From the NCBI GenBank assembly GCA_019894815.1, contig JAGXNU010000027.1:295-15450 (forward strand): a DNA stretch of 15,156 bases. The letters run 5' to 3'. Positions 1 to 5,738 of the stretch are shown here, in pieces. Both the position numbers and the translations under genes were made by a program. The first letter of the stretch is position 1. Each line of letters begins with the position of its first letter. The notes beneath the pieces were generated by a model. It was not told where the DNA came from. It was given only the letters and a program-made list of their open reading frames with translations, and made no database searches. Origin of the DNA: Promethearchaeota archaeon (GTDB lineage Archaea > Asgardarchaeota > Lokiarchaeia > Sigyniarchaeales > SOKP01).

Positions 1-825
1 CTTCCAAATATTCTGACCATCTAAAATACCCACCGGGATCATGTTAAATAAACCAAGTATGAAATTAAATTGAGCACCATACCCAATAAAATAATTCAAG
101 GGATATAATGCAGTAGGTAACATGTAAGAAATTAGTAATAAAATAGAACCATAAATCAAATTAACAAGTGGTCCAGCAGCTTTACATAATCCTGTTTTCC
201 TACTTATTTTATCTAAACCTAAAACGACTACCGCTCCAGGTAAAGCCATTCGTCCCAATGTTATTAGTGTCATGAGCATTCCATAAGTAAGCAATCTAAA
301 TTTTGTTTGTAAGCCAAAGTGAAGTGCTACCTGCCGGTGACCAAATTCATGAAAGAGAAATGCTGTCATGTAAAATACTGAAAACATGAACCAAGCCCAT
401 ATTAAACCATATGATAAAACATCAAAAAAAGACACAAGTCCAATAACGAATATTATGGTGCTTGCGATTAATAAATGTACTAATTCAGATTTATGGGCTA
501 ATAGAATCCCTTTAAACTTTATTCCAGAATTAGGATCAAATGCATTATCAGGAAGTTGTTTTTCTTGCTTATACCAAGTATATGTACCGTCAGTGGTTCC
601 TCGAATTATTGAACTTCCTTGTACAGCTTCAACCGTGGATGATTGATATGAGGAAGTGACTGATTGAGGGGCTGTTTGAAATGTTTGAATATTTAAAGAC
701 TCTTTAACTATATTACATTCGTGGTCTATTGGATTTTTATGAAGAAAACAATAATTCTGACCACATTGAGTACAATTATGTATTTCTGGAACAACTTCTC
801 CGCAATGATAACATGTTAGTATGAT
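1..825 (-). CDS. AN1-like zinc finger + M50/site-2 protease family membrane metalloprotease (3' end cut by window)
   Basis: Predicted intramembrane zinc metalloprotease of the M50 (site-2 protease) family; its substrate is unknown. The reverse strand is open from an in-frame TAA at 847-849 to the window edge, so the C-terminus is missing. In order it encodes a Cys/His cluster (CYHCG, NCTQCGQNYC, then H and HEC) that resembles an AN1 zinc finger, a Ser/Thr-rich linker, and several hydrophobic segments. The first of the protease segments carries HEFGH (337-351), the HExxH zinc site. A later one carries NMIPVGILDG (about 13-42), matching the family's second motif, whose Asp is the third zinc ligand. 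No ATG, GTG or TTG lies between the upstream stop and the zinc finger. I place the start at ATC 823-825 (or ATA 820-822) because AGAGG at 832-836 is a suitably spaced Shine-Dalgarno. The family call is firm; the start is uncertain. Confidence 0.85.
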   Translation of the reverse strand, partial: MILTCYHCGEVVPEIHNCTQCGQNYCFLHKNPIDHECNIVKESLNIQTFQTAPQSVTSSYQSSTVEAVQGSSIIRGTTDGTYTWYKQEKQLPDNAFDPNSGIKFKGILLAHKSELVHLLIASTIIFVIGLVSFFDVLSYGLIWAWFMFSVFYMTAFLFHEFGHRQVALHFGLQTKFRLLTYGMLMTLITLGRMALPGAVVVLGLDKISRKTGLCKAAGPLVNLIYGSILLLISYMLPTALYPLNYFIGYGAQFNFILGLFNMIPVGILDGQNIWK

Positions 826-835
826 GGAAAGCCTC

Positions 836-873
836 TTTATGATAATTTACTAAATTTTTTTTATGATAATTTA
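836..873. repeat. Pair of 14-bp direct repeats in the M50 leader
   Basis: TTTATGATAATTTA occurs at 836-849 and again at 860-873, a spacing of 24 bp. Both copies lie between the TATA-like box near 890 and the proposed translation start of the protease gene, so they overlap the likely transcription start and 5' leader. They could be a tandem operator for a dimeric regulator, or a local duplication in AT-rich DNA. No function is established. Confidence 0.5.
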
Positions 874-885
874 ATAAAAATAATT

Positions 886-899
886 TGATATATAAAATT
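886..899 (-). promoter_or_regulatory. TATA-like box for the M50 protease gene
   Basis: On the reverse strand an AT-rich TTTTATATATC element lies about 65 nt upstream of the proposed start near 825. This would put transcription initiation near 865-870. The call rests on sequence alone in a generally AT-rich spacer. Confidence 0.4.
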
Positions 900-1006
900 C
901 TATGCTTTTAACGTTAATCTAAATTGTCAACAAAATAGATTTATTAAGATGTAGTTGGATAAATTAATTACATTCAAAATTATTGAATCTGGAGTAGAAA
1001 TTAATT

Positions 1007-1138
1007 ATGAGTGATAAAGAAATTAAGCAAGATTCTGAGGATATAAAAAAAGAACGAAAAAATTTAGAAGAGCTAGGAGTGACCAGTACCTGGAATCTCC
1101 TATCTGATTTAACAAAGAAAAAAAAAGAAGATGTTTAA
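1007..1138 (+). CDS. Small highly charged protein, 43 aa, unknown function
   Basis: An ATG-started ORF of 43 residues, ending with TAA at 1136-1138. The product is very rich in Lys, Glu and Asp, has one short less charged stretch (LGVTSTWNLLSDL, about residues 24-36) and ends in a Lys-rich tail. It has no Cys, signal peptide or membrane segment. GGAG at 991-994 is a possible but rather distant ribosome-binding site (12-nt gap), and a TATA-like stretch (ATAAATTAAT, about 959-968) lies about 40 nt upstream of the ATG. I recognise no family. Its favour is that it starts with ATG in an otherwise empty divergent spacer and has an amphipathic composition. It could still be a chance ORF. Confidence 0.45.
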   Translation: MSDKEIKQDSEDIKKERKNLEELGVTSTWNLLSDLTKKKKEDV

Positions 1139-1278
1139 AGATTAAAATCTGATTATCATAAATGTCTTCTATAATTCACAATTGCTTTTGTTAGATTCAA
1201 AAAATAATTTAAAGAGGAATTATTTTAAAAAATAATAAAAACATCAATATTTGGTCGATTAATACGGGAAGTAAAGTA

Positions 1279-1494
1279 GTGTATTGTCCAACATGTGAAG
1301 AAGAAGTAGAGTTAAGGCGAAAAAATTTTGAACACATTTACCATGAAGTATTATGTTTCTTGGTCACTCTCACTGCGGGATTAGGATTCTTCGTGTATCT
1401 TATTATAAAATACTGTAAAAAGAAAAATCGTTGCCCGAATTGCGAAACTCAATTTGATTTAAACAACCTTCCCAATGTATTGGAGAATACCTAA
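1279..1494 (+). CDS. Small membrane protein with two CxxC zinc-ribbon knuckles, 71 aa
   Basis: The product starts M-Y-CPTC (Cys 3 and 6) and has one hydrophobic segment at about residues 25-45 with central glycines. A basic stretch (KYCKKKNR) follows, then a second knuckle CPNC (Cys 52 and 55). The two knuckles look like the halves of one zinc ribbon with a membrane segment between them. The GTG start at 1279 is chosen because it sits directly before the first knuckle and GGGAAG (about 1267-1272) lies upstream. In-frame codons continue upstream to a TAA at 1210 without a better start, although AGAGGA at 1213-1218 is also SD-like. It converges on the next gene and the stop codons overlap. Function is unknown. 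Confidence 0.6.
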   Translation: MYCPTCEEEVELRRKNFEHIYHEVLCFLVTLTAGLGFFVYLIIKYCKKKNRCPNCETQFDLNNLPNVLENT

Positions 1495-1784
1495 TTATCA
1501 AATATTTTAATCTTCATTTCCCCCTTACATCGCGGGCAAATCTTATCTTTATCTTTAAGGGTTTTCTTTTTTAATGTTTTTTTATACTTACACTTCGAAT
1601 CTGAACAAGTTAATGCAAATTTAGTTAATAAACGTGAGTCTTTAATAGAACCTACTTCTGGTGGTTGAAATTCGAATTCCTCAATTGTTTCTTCTACTTT
1701 TTCTTTTTTTGGAGGCAGTTTTTTTTTGACTTTTTTATTATTTTCATCATTTTTTATCCATTTATCTAAGCTCACGATAATCAC
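1491..1784 (-). CDS. Zinc-ribbon protein with basic linker, 97 aa (or 94 aa), unknown function
   Basis: The reverse-strand ORF has a short N-terminal motif (VSLDKWIK), a long Lys/Glu/Pro-rich low-complexity linker (about residues 12-45) and a C-terminal zinc ribbon with Cys 60, 65, 83 and 86 in CxxxxC...CxxC spacing. This is the look of a small archaeal nucleic-acid or protein-binding zinc ribbon, but I recognise no named family. Two GTG starts are possible: 1784 and 1775. I find 1775 attractive because it gives MSLDKWIK and is preceded by GTGAT, which matches part of the anti-Shine-Dalgarno, with a short spacer. A TATA-like CATATAAT lies at about 1816-1823. The stop overlaps the stop of the convergent 71-aa gene by 4 bp. 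Confidence 0.65.
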   Translation of the reverse strand: MIIVSLDKWIKNDENNKKVKKKLPPKKEKVEETIEEFEFQPPEVGSIKDSRLLTKFALTCSDSKCKYKKTLKKKTLKDKDKICPRCKGEMKIKIFDN

Positions 1785-1866
1785 TGATTTTATAGAATTT
1801 ATTGGAACAAAATAAAATTATATGTTAATATTATTACTTATTCTTACTACAAATAATACTATTATT

Positions 1867-1889
1867 AAAAAAGTGTAAAAATAAAAAAT
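1867..1889 (-). terminator. T-rich terminator downstream of mat
   Basis: On the reverse strand, within 45 nt after the mat stop at 1911, three T-runs occur in succession (T6, T5, T6, broken by single or few bases). Archaeal RNA polymerase terminates at such oligo-T tracts without needing a hairpin. The call is by composition and position only. Confidence 0.5.
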
Positions 1890-1910
1890 GGTTTTGATTA
1901 AAGTTTTTTT

Positions 1911-3152
1911 CTAAAAAACTTGTTCTTTACCTTCTATTAAACGTTTCCTTAAAATTATTAGGCTATCTTTTCTCAGCATTTCTTCACTTACTTCAGCAGC
2001 TATTTTTTCTATGCTGGCAAAATTAACGTTTTCAGCTGGGATCAATTCAATTGAATTTATCCAAGGATCAGTTATGGGACGTCCAATTTGAGATAGCAGT
2101 TTAACGTGTGCTTCAATAATATCTCCATCTCCTCGCTTTACAATCTCTCTGGACATATTTGTTGCCAATATATTATATATTTTTCCGACATGATTTATTG
2201 GGTTTTTTCCACAAACAGCTTCTAAACTCATTGTACGACAAGGAGTTATCAAGCCATTAGATCGATTTCCGCGACCAACTTCACCATCATCACCTGCTTC
2301 TGCGGAAGTTCCTGTGATTGTAAGATAAACTAATCCCCTTTCAATATTATCACCTACATTTACTTGACAAGTGACTTCTCGATCTGGAATTATTTTTGCA
2401 GCTAAATCCAAAACTGCGTCTTTTATTTGGTTAGTATAACTTACATATTCATCAAGATCATTTATGAATTTACTAACCATTGCTGATGCGATTGTAATCC
2501 CCACTTTATTCCCAATTCTTGAAGTCATTACCTTGATATCTTCACCTGAAGCTTTACACTTATCTTTAAATTGTGGAGAATTCAGTAATCTTTCAGCTTC
2601 TAAGGTTATATTCTCAACATCAGAGAAGGGAGCAAAACCTACACCGAAACTTGTATCATTTGCTAAAGGAACATCATCAGAATGATGTGATGAATCAAAA
2701 ACCCCTGTTAAATCGATTGAACCAGGACGAACAGCATAATCAAATTGTATATCTCGATTTAAATCGAGGTTTCTAAAAATTTTATCTAATTCAATTCGTT
2801 GGGTTTCGATGCATATTGTTGCAACGGGTATATACTCTAACTTAGTTTCAGTTCCACACTCTGTAAGGATCTGATGTATAGCTCTTCCTACGATTAGAAA
2901 ATATTGAGGTTGGATTATCATTCCTCCACCATAAGTAGGTTTCGCAGTTCCTCCAACTAAAGCTGCTTTATCGACATTATGATGGTAAACACGATCATAA
3001 TGTTCTAAATAATATGCACATAGTGCTCTTGAGCAAGCATCCGCAACAGCATCACATACGGAATCTGGATGCCCTATTCCTTTCCTTTCAACTATTTCTG
3101 GATTTTCACTTTTTTCGATTGGTAAAAAATTTGCATTTGTTATTTTTAACAT
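1911..3152 (-). CDS. mat: S-adenosylmethionine synthetase, archaeal type
   Basis: Makes S-adenosylmethionine from ATP and methionine in the cytosol. It supplies the methyl donor for fibrillarin (5739-6428) and the radical-SAM cofactor for Elp3 (9514-11217). At 413 residues it fits the archaeal MAT family, which is distant from the bacterial/eukaryotic MetK. Recognisable stretches are ERKGIGHPDSVCD (22-34), HHNVDKAALVGGTAKPTYGGG (about 57-77), the middle GNKVGITIASAMVS, and the glycine-rich GDDGEVGRGNRSNGLITPCR block near residues 285-305, ending with LLSQIGRPITDP. The sequence looks intact. The ATG at 3150-3152 matches the usual family N-terminus. It is transcribed divergently from the HTH-CBS gene at 3315. 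Confidence 0.97.
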   Translation of the reverse strand: MLKITNANFLPIEKSENPEIVERKGIGHPDSVCDAVADACSRALCAYYLEHYDRVYHHNVDKAALVGGTAKPTYGGGMIIQPQYFLIVGRAIHQILTECGTETKLEYIPVATICIETQRIELDKIFRNLDLNRDIQFDYAVRPGSIDLTGVFDSSHHSDDVPLANDTSFGVGFAPFSDVENITLEAERLLNSPQFKDKCKASGEDIKVMTSRIGNKVGITIASAMVSKFINDLDEYVSYTNQIKDAVLDLAAKIIPDREVTCQVNVGDNIERGLVYLTITGTSAEAGDDGEVGRGNRSNGLITPCRTMSLEAVCGKNPINHVGKIYNILATNMSREIVKRGDGDIIEAHVKLLSQIGRPITDPWINSIELIPAENVNFASIEKIAAEVSEEMLRKDSLIILRKRLIEGKEQVF

Positions 3153-3185
3153 GTTGCTAAACCAAGTTCTTATATGTATAACTAT

Positions 3186-3195
3186 GTTTTTATAT
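3186..3195 (-). promoter_or_regulatory. TATA box for mat
   Basis: Reverse-strand AATATAAAAA lies about 34 nt upstream of the mat ATG, which predicts a transcript with a short leader of about 10-15 nt. A second TATA-like motif (CATATAA, about 3170-3176) lies closer and would give a leaderless message, so the exact start is open. Confidence 0.5.
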
Positions 3196-3256
3196 TAACT
3201 ACTTTTTTAAATTAATGAGCTTATTTAATAATTATTGAAATGAAAATAACTCTGCA

Positions 3257-3269
3257 GCATTTTTTATGC
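3257..3269. repeat. Short inverted repeat in the mat / HTH-CBS divergent spacer
   Basis: GCAT-TTTTT-ATGC forms a perfect 4-bp inverted repeat around a T5 spacer, next to a CTGCAG palindrome (3252-3257). It lies between the two divergent promoters and could be a small operator for the neighbouring HTH protein. The arms are short enough to arise by chance. Confidence 0.25.
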
Positions 3270-3282
3270 ACTCAGATTATAC

Positions 3283-3292
3283 TAAATATACT
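3283..3292 (+). promoter_or_regulatory. TATA-like box for the HTH-CBS gene
   Basis: AAATATACTT lies about 25-30 nt upstream of the ATG at 3315, the spacing expected for an archaeal leaderless transcript. In agreement, no properly spaced Shine-Dalgarno precedes the ATG (AGGT directly abuts it). Confidence 0.4.
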
Positions 3293-3314
3293 TTATGGAT
3301 AATTAGAATTAGGT

Positions 3315-3881
3315 ATGAAAATCCCAGATTTACAAAATATCAAGAATTTAAGGAAATCATTGAACATAAGTCAGAAAGAACTTGGGCAAATCTTAGGTAT
3401 CCCCCAATCAACGATCTCTCGAATCGAAAATGAGTCCATGGATCCTCCATATTCTAAATTTAAGAAGATATATGAATTTTTAGAGAATGAACGTAGGAAG
3501 AGAGAACAAACAGAAAATATTGCTGCTGATATCATGACAAAACAAATTTATAGTATTGACTCAAATTCAACAATGAAAGATGCGATGGAAATAATGAATA
3601 AATATAGTATTTCCCAAATACCAATAATAGAGAATAATGGGCAGAATCTAGGCAGTATAACTTCTAAAAAAATACAAAAACTCATCATTGACAATCCAGA
3701 ACTTATTAATACCAACGTATTGAATTTTAAAGAATTACCATTTCCAGAAGTGGAAAAAACTTGGAATGTTAAGGATATTTCAAATCTTTTGGTGAATTAT
3801 TCAGCTGTGTTAGTAAAAGAGTTTGATAAGTATTTGGGGATCATTACTGATTCGAATTTTCTTAAATTAACACTAAGGTAA
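3315..3881 (+). CDS. XRE-type HTH + tandem CBS domain transcriptional regulator
   Basis: Predicted ligand-sensing DNA-binding regulator. Residues about 8-57 form a Cro/C1-type helix-turn-helix (LRKSLNISQKELGQILGI, then a recognition helix PQSTISRIENE). A charged linker follows, then a first CBS motif at about 70-125 (IMTKQIYSIDSNSTMKDAM, with PIIENNGQNLGSIT) and a shorter second one at about 137-188 ending KYLGIITDSNFLKL. CBS pairs bind adenosine-containing ligands such as AMP, ATP or SAM; this is family knowledge, not visible here. It is divergent from mat across a 162-nt spacer, which makes SAM or ATP a reasonable guess for its ligand and mat a candidate target. No enzyme domain is present. 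Confidence 0.85.
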   Translation: MKIPDLQNIKNLRKSLNISQKELGQILGIPQSTISRIENESMDPPYSKFKKIYEFLENERRKREQTENIAADIMTKQIYSIDSNSTMKDAMEIMNKYSISQIPIIENNGQNLGSITSKKIQKLIIDNPELINTNVLNFKELPFPEVEKTWNVKDISNLLVNYSAVLVKEFDKYLGIITDSNFLKLTLR

Positions 3882-3979
3882 TTTGAATTAATTCTCAATT
3901 AAAAAAAGCCTTAAAAGGATCACATTATTATATGAATAGAATTTTTTAAGAACTTCATATTTCTAATATTGTAGATATT

Positions 3980-4984
3980 ATGGATGACATTATTGAAAAA
4001 ATCAATTTCATATTGAAAGAAGCTCAATTTGAAACATTTTTACTTGATAATTTCTATGAAAAAAAGAATAAATTTTGTTTTGATCTGTTAGCAAAAAAGC
4101 AAGGGACTATTTTTAGTGTCAAAATATTTTCAAATATTGATAATATTAATTCAGAATTGGTAAATGACATTAAATCGCTATCATTATTGCTTAAATCAAA
4201 GCCTTTACTGATAGGTCTCAGAAATAGATATCAAACATTAGAGGATAATGCTGTATACATGCGTTATGGAATGCCTTTTATTTCAATTAATACTCTTGAA
4301 AAAATCATAGAAAATGATGAATATCCGTACATATTGGCTAGGCGAGGAGGAGGCATTATTTTCTTGGATGGGCAATTAATGAAATTAAAACGAGAATCCG
4401 AATCAATCTCACGAAAAGAACTTTCAGAGAAGTTAGGCGTGACGAAAAGAACAATTTGTGCTTATGAAAATGATAGTATGCGACCCTCAGAGAGTATTGC
4501 TTTAAAAATTCTTGAAATATTACACGATAATATGATCCTAAAAAGGATGAACCCATTTGGTTGGAAGATAAAACATGACTTTAAAGAATCATCTATTAGT
4601 GAAGAGAAAGATTTAAACCCTTTTGAAACTCATATACATGATATCATTAAGGATATTGGAATGTCAACATACTGGTATAGTAAGGGGCCCATCCCATTCA
4701 AATTATCTATTTTTTCCCCTTCTGAAAAACAAGTTAATTTTTATCCAATCTTTTCAGGGATCTCTGAAGATCAAAAAAAAATATCAGAAATCAATTTAAA
4801 GTGCTTGAAAATGTTCACAAATTTGTTTCAGAAAAAAAGTCTATTAATTGTAACCAACGACATTAAAGTTTCTGAAACTATTAAGAAAAACTTTATTCCA
4901 ATTGTTAAAATTAAAGACTTAGAAAAAGTAGAAAACGAAGATGAATTTATCGAACTCGTCAAAGGAACGACAACAAACATCTAA
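3980..4984 (+). CDS. COG1395-like putative HTH transcriptional regulator
   Basis: 334 residues in the layout of an archaea-specific family of putative HTH regulators. An N-terminal alpha/beta domain (about 1-115) contains FDLLAKKQGTIFSVKIF and resembles a restriction-endonuclease-like fold, though I see no complete PD-(D/E)xK site. The conserved segment YPYILARRGGGIIFLDG is followed by a Cro/C1-type HTH at about 132-185 (SRKELSEKLGVTKRTICAYENDSMRPS). A C-terminal domain of unknown role begins with NPFETHIHDIIKDIG. The HTH is clear; target and ligand are unknown. The 3' end overlaps the start of rnhB by 44 nt, which implies co-transcription and possibly translational coupling. A TATA-like ATTATATGAA lies at about 3926-3935. 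Confidence 0.82.
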   Translation: MDDIIEKINFILKEAQFETFLLDNFYEKKNKFCFDLLAKKQGTIFSVKIFSNIDNINSELVNDIKSLSLLLKSKPLLIGLRNRYQTLEDNAVYMRYGMPFISINTLEKIIENDEYPYILARRGGGIIFLDGQLMKLKRESESISRKELSEKLGVTKRTICAYENDSMRPSESIALKILEILHDNMILKRMNPFGWKIKHDFKESSISEEKDLNPFETHIHDIIKDIGMSTYWYSKGPIPFKLSIFSPSEKQVNFYPIFSGISEDQKKISEINLKCLKMFTNLFQKKSLLIVTNDIKVSETIKKNFIPIVKIKDLEKVENEDEFIELVKGTTTNI

Positions 4985-5675
4985 ATTGATCTGTGGATTA
5001 GATGAGGCTGGCAGAATATAATTCGTATCGAATCATATGTTAACAGGACCTGTTCTAGGCCCAATGGTTATTTGTGGTGTTTGTTTTCTCGAAGAAAATA
5101 TCAAATCCCTAGAAAGTTTAGGAGTGAAAGATTCGAAGAAGCTAACTACAAGAAAAAGAAGCGAATTATCCACAAAATTAAAATCAATTTGCTTTTCTTA
5201 TCAAAGTGTGATAATTTCTCCTCAAGAAATTGATGAAAGGATTTCTTTGAGGATTTCATTAAACCGACTTGAAGAATTAAAAATGGCTGAAATACTGAAC
5301 CATCTAAAGCCAGATTTAGTGTATATAGACGCTGCTGATGTGAAAGAGGATCGATTTGGACAATCTATAGCTAAATTATTAAATTATTCACCAAAAAAAA
5401 TCATTTCTAAACACAAGGCTGACGATATTTATCCAATAGTTTCAGCGAGCTCAATTATCGCTAAAGATATGAGAGATAAACTCATCGAAGAATTAAAAAA
5501 AAAATATGGCGATTTTGGCTCAGGATATACCTCAGACGTACGGAGTACTACATTCCTTCGAGATTGGATAAGAAAGAATAAAAAAGCGCCACCTATCGCG
5601 AGAAAATCATGGGAAACTACGAAAAAAATAATCAGAGAAGAAATACTTACGAAAAAAATTACAGATTTTATATAA
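4941..5675 (+). CDS. rnhB: Ribonuclease HII, split by a 30-nt in-frame insertion (probable BHB mini-intron)
   Basis: RNase HII cleaves RNA of RNA/DNA hybrids and single ribonucleotides in DNA. Exon 1 starts at ATG 4941 inside the preceding gene and encodes 25 residues ending in the signature KLICGLDEAGR with catalytic D21 and E22. Then come ATA and a TAA stop (5019-5021). The same frame resumes at 5046 with GPVLGPMVICG, the expected continuation. Removal of 30 nt (5015-5044) gives a 234-residue protein of normal archaeal length with all four acidic residues: D21, E22, the Asp of YIDAAD (about D120) and the Asp of HKADD (about D151). The conserved VSASSIIAKDMRD is also present. Read without splicing, only a 26-aa peptide would be made. 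An internal ATG at 5037, within the insertion, would give 212 aa lacking D21/E22 and so presumably inactive. Alternatives are a pseudogene or a sequencing/assembly error, but the rest of the gene is undamaged. Confidence 0.85.
5015..5044 (+). other. Candidate bulge-helix-bulge (BHB) pre-mRNA mini-intron, 30 nt
   Basis: The insertion and its flanks fold as follows. UGGC (5009-5012, exon 1) pairs with GUUA (5039-5042, intron 3' end) through two Watson-Crick and two G-U pairs. AGA (5013-5015) and ACA (5043-5045) are 3-nt bulges on opposite strands. AUAU (5016-5019) pairs with AUAU (5035-5038). After an A-C mismatch, AUUCG (5021-5025) pairs with CGAAU (5029-5033) around the triloop UAU. Archaeal splicing endonuclease cuts between bulge bases 2 and 3, here 5014/5015 and 5044/5045, and the joined exons read GGC-AGA-GGA-CCT (G-R-G-P), the RNase HII consensus. 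The outer exon-exon helix is weak (one C-G pair, then a 2-nt bulge and AGG/CCU), so this is a relaxed BHB. The insertion and its reading-frame consequences are directly visible; splicing is inferred. Confidence 0.65.
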
Positions 5676-5704
5676 ATATATTATAAAATGAATATAATTT
5701 GAAG

Positions 5705-5714
5705 AAAAAAAAAA
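5705..5714 (-). terminator. Oligo-T terminator after flpA
   Basis: Ten consecutive A on the plus strand give a T10 run on the reverse strand, 25 nt beyond the flpA stop at 5739. This is a good archaeal oligo-T terminator for the nop5-flpA transcript. No comparable T-run follows rnhB on the plus strand within the 63-nt convergent spacer. Confidence 0.55.
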
Positions 5715-5738
5715 TCGCTTACAGAAATATTATCTAAA

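Noticed and set aside
386..646. 86-aa plus-strand ORF
   Set aside because: It lies opposite the M50 protease reading frame, which has clear HExxH and NxxPxxxLDG motifs; the plus-strand product has no recognisable features.
1139..1278. AGATTAAAATCT palindrome and AT-rich spacer as a tRNA or sRNA gene
   Set aside because: No cloverleaf, no C/D box pair and no H/ACA-type structure could be made out; the palindrome is short and in AT-rich DNA.
5016..5045. Stop-codon readthrough or recoding of TAA in rnhB
   Set aside because: Readthrough would insert ten residues inside the most conserved catalytic loop, between Arg and Gly-Pro, which the fold would not be expected to tolerate. TAA is not the codon used for pyrrolysine or selenocysteine.
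5010..5048. Translational bypassing (hopping) over the rnhB insertion
   Set aside because: The known bypass pattern needs matching take-off and landing codons, with the stop right after take-off. Here the codon before the insertion is AGA, the triplet before the resumption is ACA, and a sense codon (ATA) precedes the TAA. The BHB fold explains the exact boundaries better.
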